Program-made: the position numbers and the translations under genes
Assembly (NCBI GenBank): GCA_050115795.1
Contig: JASFPT010000082.1
Span: 1 to 14,492 of the forward strand
Source of the DNA: JAIPEL01 sp050115795
GTDB taxonomy: Bacteria > Desulfobacterota > Desulfobacteria > Desulfobacterales > CAFBRK01
Direction: 5' to 3'
Length of the DNA: 14,492 nucleotides
Notes under the pieces: generated by a model
Seen by the model: only the letters and a program-made list of their open reading frames with translations
What the model was told of the DNA's origin: nothing
Databases searched by the model: none
Part shown: in pieces, positions 7,435 to 14,461 of the stretch
Layout: each line of letters opens with the position of its first letter
How positions within the stretch are numbered: position 1 is the first letter of the stretch

Positions 7435-8443
7435 CGGACCCCGAGCGTTTCAGCAGATAGATGAAAAGGGGGGCGCCGATCATGGCGGTGATCACCCCCA
7501 CCGGCATCTCCCCCTGGCGGGGCAACACCCGTGCCAGAAGATCGCACAGCACCATGAAGGCCCCGCCTCCCAGGGCGCAGGCCGGCACCAGCACCCGGTG
7601 ATCGGGCCCGACCAGCAGACGAAGCAGGTGGGGCATCACCAGACCCACGAAGCCCAGGAGCCCGCAGTTGGCCACGGTTGCCGAGACCATGAAAGAGGTG
7701 ACCACCAGCAGCACCAGGGTCACCACCCGGATGTTGACCCCCATGCTCTGGGCCATCTCTTTTCCCATGAGCAGCAGGTTCATCGCGTGGGACAAAACGA
7801 AGAACAGCACGAAGCAGGGGATGAGCATGGCGGCCAGAAGCCCCACCTGGCGCATGTCCGACTGGCCCAGATCGCCCATGAGCCAGTAGATGATGTTGTG
7901 AAGGCGCGCATCCTGGGTCAGGGAGATCAGAAAGGTGATGACCGCAGAGCAAAAGGCATTGACCATGACACCGGCCAGCAGCAGGGAGTCCTTTTTCAGA
8001 ACCGACTGCCCCGAGGAGAGCACCAGCACCAGGGCCAGGGTCGCCATGCTTCCGGCAAATGCGGTCAGGCCCACCCCCGGAAAACGGGAAAGCCCCATAA
8101 GGATGCCGAGGATCGCCCCCACCGCGGACCCTCCCGACACCCCGAGGATGTAAGGTTCGGCCAGGGGGTTTCGAAGCAGGGCCTGGAAGACCAGGCCGCC
8201 CAGCGATAGGGCCGCGCCCACGAGCACGGCCAGCAGAACCCGGGGAAACCGGATCTGCCAGACGATGGTTTCCACCATCGGATCGGCGGCCTTTTTCCCC
8301 TTGACGGCGGCGGCCAGTGCCTCAAAGACGGCATCGGTGGAACCGAAGGCCAGCGCCAGCAGCGCGGCAAAAATCAACAGCACCCCCAGCAGGGCGCTCA
8401 CCGTGCCGATGCGAAAAAGGAGTGAGGGAGCGTTCGCCTTCAC
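7418..8443 (-). CDS. btuC: Cobalamin ABC transporter permease (BtuC/FecCD family)
   Basis: This inner-membrane permease of the FecCD family has about ten hydrophobic segments. I chose the GTG at 8443 (341 residues): it has GGAGG six bases upstream and overlaps the stop of the binding-protein gene as GTGA, and the length matches the family. The open frame extends to an ATG at 8593, but those extra 50 residues are low-complexity, overlap btuF and lack family similarity. Characteristic blocks are RFPRVLLAVLVGAALSLGG (65-83), RNPLAEPYILGVSGG (91-105), the cytoplasmic coupling region GLVMPHLLRLLVGPDHR (267-283) and GEMPVGVITAMIGAPLF (311-327). It should pair with the ATPase encoded downstream and receive corrinoid from the BtuF-like protein encoded upstream. 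Confidence 0.93.
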   Translation of the reverse strand: MKANAPSLLFRIGTVSALLGVLLIFAALLALAFGSTDAVFEALAAAVKGKKAADPMVETIVWQIRFPRVLLAVLVGAALSLGGLVFQALLRNPLAEPYILGVSGGSAVGAILGILMGLSRFPGVGLTAFAGSMATLALVLVLSSGQSVLKKDSLLLAGVMVNAFCSAVITFLISLTQDARLHNIIYWLMGDLGQSDMRQVGLLAAMLIPCFVLFFVLSHAMNLLLMGKEMAQSMGVNIRVVTLVLLVVTSFMVSATVANCGLLGFVGLVMPHLLRLLVGPDHRVLVPACALGGGAFMVLCDLLARVLPRQGEMPVGVITAMIGAPLFIYLLKRSGSDAKRR

Positions 8444-9378
8444 GGAGAACCTCCGAAGATGTCCGGGTGAATGAGCCGGGCCAGAAGTTCCAGGCCGTCC
8501 ACCAGCCGGGGCGATGCCCGGTCGAAGAGGTTGGAGTCGACCAGGTAGATGCGCCCTGCCGAGGCCGCCGGCATGGAAGGCCAGCTTTCCCACTCGGCCT
8601 TGACCCGGTCAAAGGTCTCTCCTCTGGCCATGGAGGTGATGATGAACACCTCCGGCGCCAGGGCGAGCACCTGCTCCCGGCTGAACCGGGGGTAGGGGGT
8701 CGGCCCGGCCGCCAGGTTTCTTCCGCCGGCCATCTCGATCAGTTCGTGGATGAAGGTGTCGGTCCCCACCGAAACGATCGGGGTGATTCCGATCTGGAAA
8801 AAGACCCCCGGCTTGCTGCCGGCCGAGGCGGCTTTTCCCGTGACCCGCTCGATCCGGTTGCGAAGACCTGCAGCAAGGGCCGCAGCGCTCTTTTGGGCGT
8901 CGAGAAGGCCGCCGATCTCCGCGATGGTATCCATCACCGCCTCCAGGTTTCTCGGGTCCACGGCATAGACCGGCACCCCCAGCGCTTCCAGGCGGCTGAC
9001 CACCGCCTTGGGGTTTCCGTCTTTTACGGCGATACACAGATCCGGTTCCAAGGAGACGATCTTTTCCAGATCGAGCTGCACGTAGCTTCCCACCTTGGGA
9101 AGGGCCTGTGCGGCGTTCGGGTAATCGGAAAACCGGGTCACCCCCACCAGCCGGTCCTGTGCCCCCAGGGCGAAGACAATCTCGGTGATGCTCGGGGCCA
9201 GGGCCACGATCCGCATCGGGTGCCGCGGCACGGAAACCGTCCGTCCGAGCTGATCCACCACCGTGCCGGCCGATGCCGACGCTGCGACAAGGGCCGTTAT
9301 CAGCAAAATGGACAGCGCCCGGACCGCAGGGAGGCCGCGGCGGCTGGGTGCGCAATTGTGGGGGCGGGGTCTTTTCAT
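8440..9378 (-). CDS. btuF: Periplasmic cobalamin-binding protein (BtuF-type)
   Basis: This substrate-binding protein of the B12 ABC importer is 312 residues from the ATG at 9378. That start has GGAG ten bases upstream and gives a compact signal peptide with cleavage near ASA|G (37/38). The ATG at 9429 is in frame, but its only purine-rich stretch touches the start codon. The mature protein begins with VVDQLGRTVSVP, typical of this family, followed by RIVALAPSITEIVFALGA (first lobe). Later blocks include EPDLCIAVKDGNP, the long linking helix region, and a second lobe with FIHELIEMAGGRN. The stop codon overlaps the permease start by four bases. It lies 112 bases after the small ORF that heads the operon. 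It would collect corrinoid delivered by BtuB. A related but different binding protein is encoded at 1-706. Confidence 0.93.
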   Translation of the reverse strand: MKRPRPHNCAPSRRGLPAVRALSILLITALVAASASAGTVVDQLGRTVSVPRHPMRIVALAPSITEIVFALGAQDRLVGVTRFSDYPNAAQALPKVGSYVQLDLEKIVSLEPDLCIAVKDGNPKAVVSRLEALGVPVYAVDPRNLEAVMDTIAEIGGLLDAQKSAAALAAGLRNRIERVTGKAASAGSKPGVFFQIGITPIVSVGTDTFIHELIEMAGGRNLAAGPTPYPRFSREQVLALAPEVFIITSMARGETFDRVKAEWESWPSMPAASAGRIYLVDSNLFDRASPRLVDGLELLARLIHPDIFGGSP

Positions 9379-9490
9379 CGATCGAAAACTCCGGTCAATC
9401 ACCTGCGAGCATATGCGAATGCCGGCCATCCTTCAAGATCCCCTGGGTCCTCATCGGCAGAAGCACATCCGACTTTCCCGGGGAATCGCA

Positions 9491-9751
9491 TCAGCCGCAG
9501 AGCCGCATCTCCTTGCCGGTGAACCGCAGCCGGCCCGATGCGTCGAACACGGCGGACTTGCAGACAATGTGGTTCATCCCCCGGACGGTCAGGGCATGCC
9601 AGGCGTCTGCGATGTCGAAGTGACCGGACCGGGAGGTGATCAGTTCCACGGCATCGGCCCCGGCAGCGGCTTTTTCCAGGGACGCTTCCTTTTCTTCCAT
9701 CCAGTCCGCCGGCACCTGTCCGGCCACGTAAACGATGATTCCGGATTTCAT
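9491..9751 (-). CDS. Unrecognised 86-residue protein at the head of the B12-regulated btuFCD operon
   Basis: I do not recognise this family. The ATG at 9751 has a near-perfect AAAGGAG ribosome-binding site, and the frame ends at a TGA at 9491. Longer open frames upstream run through the riboswitch leader and are not real starts. The protein has no signal peptide or membrane segment. It begins with a probable beta-strand (SGIIVYVAG), followed by a helix rich in Glu and Ala (about 18-32), AVELITSRSGHFD (34-46), and a C-terminal part with Cys64 and Cys85 and His residues at 44, 52 and 61. It is the first gene after the riboswitch terminator and is followed by btuF, so its expression should follow B12 need. 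A role in corrinoid handling in the cytoplasm is inference from position only. Confidence 0.8.
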   Translation of the reverse strand: MKSGIIVYVAGQVPADWMEEKEASLEKAAAGADAVELITSRSGHFDIADAWHALTVRGMNHIVCKSAVFDASGRLRFTGKEMRLCG

Positions 9752-9824
9752 GGTCTTCTCCTTTTCCCGTCGTTTTTGCCCGCCAGGGCGCTTTCTTTTC
9801 CTTGCGCAGCAAAGAAAAGGGAAC

Positions 9825-9860
9825 AAAAAAAGCCCTTCGAGACCGATCGCTCGAAGGGCT
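9825..9860 (-). terminator. Intrinsic terminator in the leader of the second B12 operon
   Basis: On the minus strand a perfect 11-bp stem (arms 9831-9841 and 9850-9860, eight-base loop) is followed by seven U. It lies between the cobalamin aptamer and the first gene, so it is the likely OFF structure of the riboswitch. Its sequence differs from the terminator in the btuB leader although the layout is the same. Confidence 0.9.
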
Positions 9861-9922
9861 GCACCCAGCTTTCTTGACCCTTTGCTTGCCTGTACGCCAT
9901 GAACCCGTGACGCGGCGGCAAT

Positions 9923-10110
9923 CGCCAAGGCAGGTCTTCTGACTCTCCCGCCCCTGTCGGCGGCCTTCCCACCCGGCTGCAACCTGGGCAGTGGCGCGCA
10001 AGGCCGAAGGGGTTCCCCGGCTGCGTCTGGCAGCGGGGCGGGATCACAGCGGCGGGACCGCTCCCGATTCTCACGGGATTCCCTATTGTGCCCGAGCAGG
10101 CACCTTGGCG
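9923..10110 (-). ncRNA. Cobalamin riboswitch upstream of the small ORF-btuFCD operon
   Basis: The minus strand carries the conserved aptamer blocks: ATAGGGAATCCCGTGAGAAT, then GCCGCTGTGAT, GCCACTG (9989-9995) and the B12 box AGTCAGAAGACCTGCC next to P1. The P1 helix is formed by 9923-9930 with 10103-10110. At 188 bases it is longer than the first riboswitch, mainly through an extended variable arm between the conserved blocks. A promoter and a terminator frame it, so it should control transcription of the importer operon in response to B12. Confidence 0.95.
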
Positions 10111-10115
10111 CCGCG

Positions 10116-10144
10116 AACCTACAAAAAATACGGGCCGGGGTCAA
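10116..10144 (-). promoter_or_regulatory. Probable promoter of the second B12 operon
   Basis: On the minus strand TTGACC (10139-10144) and TAGGTT (10116-10121) are separated by 17 bases. The predicted start site falls at or next to the first base of riboswitch P1, as in the btuB leader. Five of six -35 bases match the consensus and the -10 keeps TA...T. Confidence 0.6.
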
Positions 10145-10360
10145 GGAAAGAATGGGACGGGGGCTGTAAAACCGCCCCCCGGAGGGGAGTAAATTATTTC
10201 GGATCCGAGCAAGAGCGGCGGCCGATGCCGGATATGGCAGCGCCTTTTTCGACCCGTCGAACGACCGGCAAAAGCCGCCCGGTGTCGGACGCCGTCTTCG
10301 AGGATTGTTGCATTTTTATTCAGAATTTTTTAGTAAACCACATAAACCCGTCCGCCATTT

Positions 10361-10373
10361 TGTTGCGACAACA
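10361..10373. promoter_or_regulatory. Small inverted repeat in front of the DUF3617 gene, possible operator
   Basis: TGTTGCGACAACA has 5-bp arms around a three-base centre and ends 20 bases before the start codon at 10394. It lies at the downstream side of an AT-rich stretch (10305-10380) that probably holds the promoter. The -35/-10 candidates there (TTGCAT at 10308, TAGTAA at 10331, 17-base spacer) match the consensus poorly. The rest of 10145-10360 shows no gene. Confidence 0.3.
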
Positions 10374-10393
10374 CAAAAAGAAAGGGCGTTCCA

Positions 10394-10843
10394 ATGAGCA
10401 ACCGTCTGGTTTTCCTTCAGATGCGCACCGTTTTAGCCTCGGTTTTCGTTGCCGTCCTGTGCACGACCGTTCTTGTTTTCCCCGCCTGGGGGCTGGACTT
10501 CAGACCCGGCAAATACGAGATCACCGTGGACGTCAAGATGCAGGGCATGCCCGGCGGGATGCCGGCGCAGACCATGGTCCAGTGCCTGACCGAGCAGGAT
10601 CCGGTGCCCAAGGCGTCGGCCGATGCTCAGGGCTGTCAGGTCAAGAACATGAAGACCCGGGGAAATACGGTCACCTATACGATGGTGTGCGATCAGCAGG
10701 GGATGAAAACCGAAAGCACCGGAGAGGTGACCTTTTCGGGGGATTCCTTTACCGGCAAAAGCGAGATGAAAATGCCGCCTTCGGCCGGCGGCATGACCAT
10801 GACCACCGTGACATCGGGAAAGAGAATCGGCGATTGTAAATAG
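10394..10843 (+). CDS. Exported DUF3617-family protein
   Basis: This small exported protein of 149 residues has a signal peptide (about 1-33, cleavage near PAWG|L). The mature part follows the DUF3617 pattern: it opens with FRPGKYEITVDV (36-47), then MVQCLTEQDP, a run around Cys81, and a C-terminal beta-rich section with alternating Thr/Met and Gly. Four cysteines (64, 81, 99, 148) could form two disulfides in the periplasm. The family has no established function. The start at 10394 has only a weak AAGGG upstream; Met10 (position 10421) is an alternative that still leaves a signal peptide. The ankyrin-protein gene starts 27 bases downstream, so the two are likely co-expressed. The assignment to DUF3617 is by recognising the pattern, not by a search. 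Confidence 0.8.
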   Translation: MSNRLVFLQMRTVLASVFVAVLCTTVLVFPAWGLDFRPGKYEITVDVKMQGMPGGMPAQTMVQCLTEQDPVPKASADAQGCQVKNMKTRGNTVTYTMVCDQQGMKTESTGEVTFSGDSFTGKSEMKMPPSAGGMTMTTVTSGKRIGDCK

Positions 10844-10870
10844 GCGTACCTTCATTGCAGGAGATCCATC

Positions 10871-11551
10871 ATGAGAAGAACGATTCCCGCCGTCGCCTGT
10901 CTGATGGTTGCTTTGCTTTTCTGGGCAGCCGTGGCGGCGGCCGAAGACCCGAACCGGGAGCTGATGGACAGGGTGGTGTCCAATGAGGCGGTTGCGGTCG
11001 AGGCGCTGCTGCAAAAGGGGGCGGATGTGAACTATCGCGATCCGGATTCGGGCACCACCCCCCTGATCATGGCCAGTACGTACGGGTTTGCCGAAATCGC
11101 ACGGCTGCTGATCGAAAAGGGGGCGGATGTCAACCTGCAGGACCACAACGGCGCCACCGCACTGATCGGGGCCTGCCGGAGGTACCCGGAAATCGCAAGG
11201 CTCCTGCTGGCCAACGGCGCCGACGTGGGGGTCGTTTCTCCCGTCATTGGCGGCCCTTTTGCCGCAGCGATCATGTACGCCATCGGCCAGGAAGGAGACA
11301 CATCTCTTGCGGAATTGCTGCTGAAGAAAGGCGCGAGTGTGAATGAGGCCGCGACCGAAGGGCGTCTTGCCGGATACACGCCCCTGATGATGGCGGTCGA
11401 CCGCGACAGCCTTGAGGTCGTCCGTTTCCTCGTGGAAAACGGCGCAGACGTCAATGCCCGGGCCGCAGACGGCGCCACCGCTCTTTCCAAGGCGAAGAAA
11501 AAAGATGCCGACCCGATCGTCGAGTACCTGCAACAACACGGTGCCAGATGA
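10871..11551 (+). CDS. Exported ankyrin-repeat protein
   Basis: This protein of 226 residues has a signal peptide (1-24, cleavage near AAA|ED) and about five to six ankyrin repeats covering the rest. Repeat signatures are seen at 44-53 (LLQKGADVN), 62-88 (TTPLIMAS...IEKGADVN), 95-119, an elongated repeat about 126-158 (LLLKKGASVN), and 169-195 (YTPLMMAVD...VENGADVN), with a short capping repeat at 200-226. Ankyrin arrays bind other proteins; here the partner would be periplasmic. AGGAG is well placed before the ATG at 10871. The gene is probably the second of an operon with the DUF3617 gene. The elongated central repeat, with a Pro/Gly-rich insertion (VVSPVIGGPF), is the only irregular unit. 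No catalytic domain is present. Confidence 0.92.
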   Translation: MRRTIPAVACLMVALLFWAAVAAAEDPNRELMDRVVSNEAVAVEALLQKGADVNYRDPDSGTTPLIMASTYGFAEIARLLIEKGADVNLQDHNGATALIGACRRYPEIARLLLANGADVGVVSPVIGGPFAAAIMYAIGQEGDTSLAELLLKKGASVNEAATEGRLAGYTPLMMAVDRDSLEVVRFLVENGADVNARAADGATALSKAKKKDADPIVEYLQQHGAR

Positions 11552-11568
11552 CGGCGCTTGCCGTCCTT
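11550..11568 (+). terminator. Weak hairpin at the end of the ankyrin gene
   Basis: GACGGC (11550-11555) and GCCGTC (11560-11565) form a 6-bp stem with a GCTT tetraloop, followed by only CTTT. It overlaps the stop codon of the ankyrin gene and lies in the short gap before the convergent MFS gene. It may act as a weak terminator. Confidence 0.35.
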
Positions 11569-11587
11569 TGAGGGACTGCCCGCACCG

Positions 11588-12811
11588 CTAAGGTCCATTT
11601 CCGATCCGACACTCCCGCCATGGCCGGACCAGCAGGATAAGGCCCGTCGCTCCCAGGTACATCGCCCCCAGATAGGAAAAAACCATCGTGTAATTGTTCC
11701 CGCTGATGTCGAGAAGGTGGCCGCTGAGCCACGGGCCGATGGGCCCGGAAACGAATCCGTAGGCGGTGAACACGACCCCGAAGATGGCACCGAAGTGGGT
11801 CATGCCGAAGCAGTCGCCGGCCAGAGGGCCGGATACCGCAAACAGGGTCCCGAAGGCGAAACCGATCACCGCCGCCAGGCCGGCCCATAGCCACGGGGCC
11901 GCCAGGTGGGGCATGACCAGGTAGGCCAGCCCGGCGGCGGCAAAGCTCACGGCCATGGTGAGGGTTCGCCCGATGCGGTCCGAGTAGTAGCCGCTGATCA
12001 GCCGGCCGCAGCCGTTGGTCAGGTTAAAGGCGGTGAGAATGACCGCGGCCTGGGCGAGGCTCAGGCCCCGGGCCAGGCCGAAGCCGGTTCCCAGCACCAG
12101 CATGCTGGCGCCGGCGGCCCCGGCAAACACCCAGGTCAGCCAGAGGCACCAGAACGCGCGGCTTTTCAGCGCCTCTTTCAGGGAGCGGTCGTCAAGGAAT
12201 CCGGCCGGCGTGGCCCCGGGTTCCGGCCGGGATGCGGCATCCGGAAACCGGATCAGAAAAGCGGCGGCCACGCCCACGGTCAGCGCGGCACCGCCGGCGG
12301 CCAGGGTCAGCGTTGCATATCCCCATTTGAGCAACAGGGCGGAGAACACCGGAGACATGACCGCCGCCGCCATTCCGAAGGCCATGTTGAAAAATCCGGC
12401 CACCAGCCCGCGCCTTTCCGGGTACCAGCGCTGGACCACGGTCAAACCCGGCAGGTAGATAAAGGCCGAAGAGGCACCGACGCAAAACGCCCAGACGTTG
12501 ACTTGGGCCATGGTCGTGGTGCGGCTCAGCCAGAGGAGGCTGGCGCCGCAGATTATCGCGCCGACGGCTGCCAGCCGTCCCGGCCCGTATTTCTCCTGCC
12601 AGCGCCCGCACAGGTACATGAAGCACGTGGCGCCGGTTAAGATGAAAAACACGGTCCGGCCCACCTGACCGCCATCGGCGCCGAACGCCTGCTGCCAATG
12701 CTGTCGAAGGACCCCCGGCAGGGCGAAGATAAACGCGCCGGGCCAGAAGATGGCAACGGCGCAGGCGATCAGGATCAGGCCTCGGATGTTTTTGGTCGGG
12801 TTAGGGCCCAT
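11588..12811 (-). CDS. MFS transporter, oxalate/formate antiporter (OFA)-type
   Basis: This 407-residue, 12-helix major facilitator carries a small solute across the inner membrane, probably an organic anion. The two halves are joined by a hydrophilic loop at about 190-218. Motif A-like loops appear in both halves: GRWQEKYGPGR (69-79) and GYYSDRIGR (274-282). The block QRWYPERRGLVAGFFNMAFG (127-146) and NGCGRLISG (266-274) are typical of OFA-family carriers. Members move oxalate/formate or other monocarboxylates such as pyruvate, and the substrate cannot be read from the sequence. No clear ribosome-binding site precedes the ATG at 12811. A frame from upstream ends just inside the gene (ATGGATGGGCCCTAA), so translation may be coupled to it. 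The 3' end converges on the ankyrin gene. Confidence 0.88.
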   Translation of the reverse strand: MGPNPTKNIRGLILIACAVAIFWPGAFIFALPGVLRQHWQQAFGADGGQVGRTVFFILTGATCFMYLCGRWQEKYGPGRLAAVGAIICGASLLWLSRTTTMAQVNVWAFCVGASSAFIYLPGLTVVQRWYPERRGLVAGFFNMAFGMAAAVMSPVFSALLLKWGYATLTLAAGGAALTVGVAAAFLIRFPDAASRPEPGATPAGFLDDRSLKEALKSRAFWCLWLTWVFAGAAGASMLVLGTGFGLARGLSLAQAAVILTAFNLTNGCGRLISGYYSDRIGRTLTMAVSFAAAGLAYLVMPHLAAPWLWAGLAAVIGFAFGTLFAVSGPLAGDCFGMTHFGAIFGVVFTAYGFVSGPIGPWLSGHLLDISGNNYTMVFSYLGAMYLGATGLILLVRPWRECRIGNGP

Positions 12812-13031
12812 CCATGGACACCGGATGAAAGGAGACGCGCTTGACCGTTTCGAAAAGCAGATCGAATAGGGTCTGCCGCCTGGCGGTTTGAAAGCAATTT
12901 TTCAGCGCAAGCTTCGCTTGGTCGAACGGATCATGCAGCTCTTCGGACAGCCGGGGGCCGAGATACGGAATCGGGTTGGACGCGGCCGCCCGGATCCTTA
13001 TCCGAGCCCGGTTGCTAGGTGCTGCTTTTTC
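12801..13031 (-). pseudogene. Start-less open frame between the reductase and MFS genes, possible gene remnant
   Basis: On the minus strand 76 codons stay open between a TGA (13034) and a TAA at 12801, with no ATG, GTG or TTG except at the very end. Its content looks protein-like, with an amphipathic stretch running from LSEELHDPF to LFDLLFETVKRV. It does not continue the reductase frame but is one base out of phase with it. It could be the C-terminal remnant of a lost gene, or a coincidentally open stretch. I recognise no family. If it is not coding, the 203 bases between the two genes hold nothing else that I can see. Confidence 0.25.
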
Positions 13032-14250
13032 TCACGGCCACCCACTTCTTTATTCTCATGAACTTTTTGAACAGCCAGACCTTGGTGTCGAAAAAGGGGC
13101 CTTCCATCTCGGCGGCAACGTCCTTGAGCAGCTCCCGTATCGGAAGCTTCTGGGGGCAGGCCTCCTCGCACTCGCCGCACCCCTCGCACTGGGAGGCCCG
13201 GCAGGGACGGCCGAACAGGCCGCCGACCCGCACTATGTAGCCCAGTTTGGCCAACCGGGCGTTTTGAAACATCGAAAGCTGGTTGTAGAATTCGAAGCAG
13301 GTGGGAATGTCGACCCCGGCCGGGCAGGGCATGCAGTAATAGCAGCCGGTACAGGCGGCCTTCATCAACGATCGGTAGGTGCGGGCGATCTGCTTTACCC
13401 GATCCAGCTCGGTTTCGGTGAGCGAATCCGGCAGGGCCTGGTCCGCGATGCGCAGGTTTTCTTCGATGTGGGCCTCTTCGTTCATGCCCGAGAGAACCAC
13501 CGTCACCTCCGGATGGTTCCACACCCACCGCAGCGCCCACTCGGCCGGCGATCTCTTGGTTTCGGCCCCGTCCATGATCCTTGCCACCGCCGGAGGCGCC
13601 TCTCTGGCCAGCAGGCCGCCTCTCAGGGGCTCCATGACGACGACCCCAAGCCCCTTTGACGCGGCGTATTTCAGGCCGCGGATGCCGGCCTGGTGCTTTC
13701 GGTCCAGGTAGTTGTACTGGATCTGGCAGACGTCCCAGTCGAAGCCGTCGACGATCCACTCGAACGACTTGCGGGACCCGTGAAAGGAGAAGCCGGCGCG
13801 GGCGATGCGGCCGGATTCCTTTGCCCGGCGCAGAAAGTCGCAAACACCCAGGGCCATCATCTTTTTCCAGCTGTCCCCGGAAAGGGCGTGGAGAAGGTAG
13901 TAGTCGATCCGGTCGGTTTTGAGCCGCTTGAGCTGGGCGCCGAGCAGCCGGTCCATGTCCTGCCGGGTGTTGACCGACCAGTGGGGGAGCTTGGTTGCGA
14001 GTTTGACCTTTTCCCGGTACCCGCCGGCCAGCACCTTTCCGAGAAAGGGTTCGCTGGCCCCCAGGTGGTAGGGCATGGCGGTGTCCAGGTAGTTCACGCC
14101 CCGGTCGATGGCCGTCTTGAGCTGTTTTTCGGCCCGGGGCTCGTCGATGGGGCCGCCGCCGGGGATGCCCCGTTTCTGCGGCAGCCGCATGCACCCGAAT
14201 CCCAGGATGGAGAGCGCGTCGCCCGACTTTGCAATCTTTCGATACAGCAT
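13015..14250 (-). CDS. Aldo/keto reductase with C-terminal 4Fe-4S (dicluster-type) domain
   Basis: This cytoplasmic redox enzyme of 411 residues has an NADPH-dependent aldo/keto-reductase barrel (about 1-285) with the catalytic tetrad intact: Asp56, Tyr61, Lys87 (KLATKLPH) and His121 (YYLLHAL). A C-terminal iron-sulfur region follows. Cysteines 300, 303, 306, 309 (then Pro) and 318 form a first cluster site. Cysteines 355, 358, 361 and 365 (then Pro) form a canonical CxxCxxCxxxCP site, and Cys350 lies near the second. This architecture is common in anaerobes and suggests electron exchange with ferredoxin-like partners; the physiological substrate is unknown. The ATG at 14250 has GGAGG seven bases upstream. 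The MFS gene follows on the same strand after about 200 bases, and no functional link is evident. Confidence 0.93.
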   Translation of the reverse strand: MLYRKIAKSGDALSILGFGCMRLPQKRGIPGGGPIDEPRAEKQLKTAIDRGVNYLDTAMPYHLGASEPFLGKVLAGGYREKVKLATKLPHWSVNTRQDMDRLLGAQLKRLKTDRIDYYLLHALSGDSWKKMMALGVCDFLRRAKESGRIARAGFSFHGSRKSFEWIVDGFDWDVCQIQYNYLDRKHQAGIRGLKYAASKGLGVVVMEPLRGGLLAREAPPAVARIMDGAETKRSPAEWALRWVWNHPEVTVVLSGMNEEAHIEENLRIADQALPDSLTETELDRVKQIARTYRSLMKAACTGCYYCMPCPAGVDIPTCFEFYNQLSMFQNARLAKLGYIVRVGGLFGRPCRASQCEGCGECEEACPQKLPIRELLKDVAAEMEGPFFDTKVWLFKKFMRIKKWVAVRKSST

Positions 14251-14302
14251 GATTTCCTCCGCCGGTTGGGCGGGATTTTCCGGAACAAAAATAGGGACGT
14301 TC

Positions 14303-14395
14303 TCAATATTTAAACATTTGCTTCTCGTCTCGACTGGATTCCCGAAAGGCGTGCCGCGACGACCAAGAATAGACGCCTTTGGTGCGCTTCATCAT
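14303..14395 (-). CDS. Possible 30-residue ORF of unknown nature
   Basis: A frame starting with two ATG codons (14395) encodes 30 residues, including GVYSWSSRHAFRESSRDEK, and stops at a TGA at 14303. The frame is open further upstream to a TAG at 14464. The ribosome-binding site is poor. The DNA contains an 8-bp inverted repeat (14345-14352 with 14373-14380), so a copy of a non-coding repeat is as likely as a gene. It lies 52 bases upstream of the reductase start, in the same direction. Confidence 0.2.
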   Translation of the reverse strand: MMKRTKGVYSWSSRHAFRESSRDEKQMFKY

Positions 14396-14431
14396 GTCAA
14401 GGTACCCCGTATCGCCATGATGTTGAGAAAA

Positions 14432-14461
14432 TCCGCAAGGAGCAAAGGCGACGAGCGGATT
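14432..14461 (-). terminator. Terminator-like inverted repeat near the right edge
   Basis: On the minus strand AATCCGC and GCGGATT can pair around a 16-18-base loop, followed by TTTTC. It starts right after a TAG stop at 14462-14464. The stem is short and the U-run poor. Confidence 0.25.

Noticed and set aside
8443..8593. Upstream ATG extension of btuC
   Set aside because: It overlaps btuF by 150 bases, has no family similarity and no ribosome-binding site as good as that of the GTG at 8443.
9752..10144. Longer starts for the 86-residue ORF reaching into the leader
   Set aside because: They would translate the riboswitch and terminator; the ATG at 9751 has a near-ideal AAAGGAG.
10308..10336. 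Promoter TTGCAT/TAGTAA for the DUF3617 gene
   Set aside because: Each hexamer matches the consensus at only three positions; the region is AT-rich enough to give this by chance.
12998..14194. 398-codon minus-strand frame overlapping the reductase in another phase
   Set aside because: The other phase contains the intact catalytic tetrad and iron-sulfur motifs; this one is Arg/Gly/Pro-rich without motifs.
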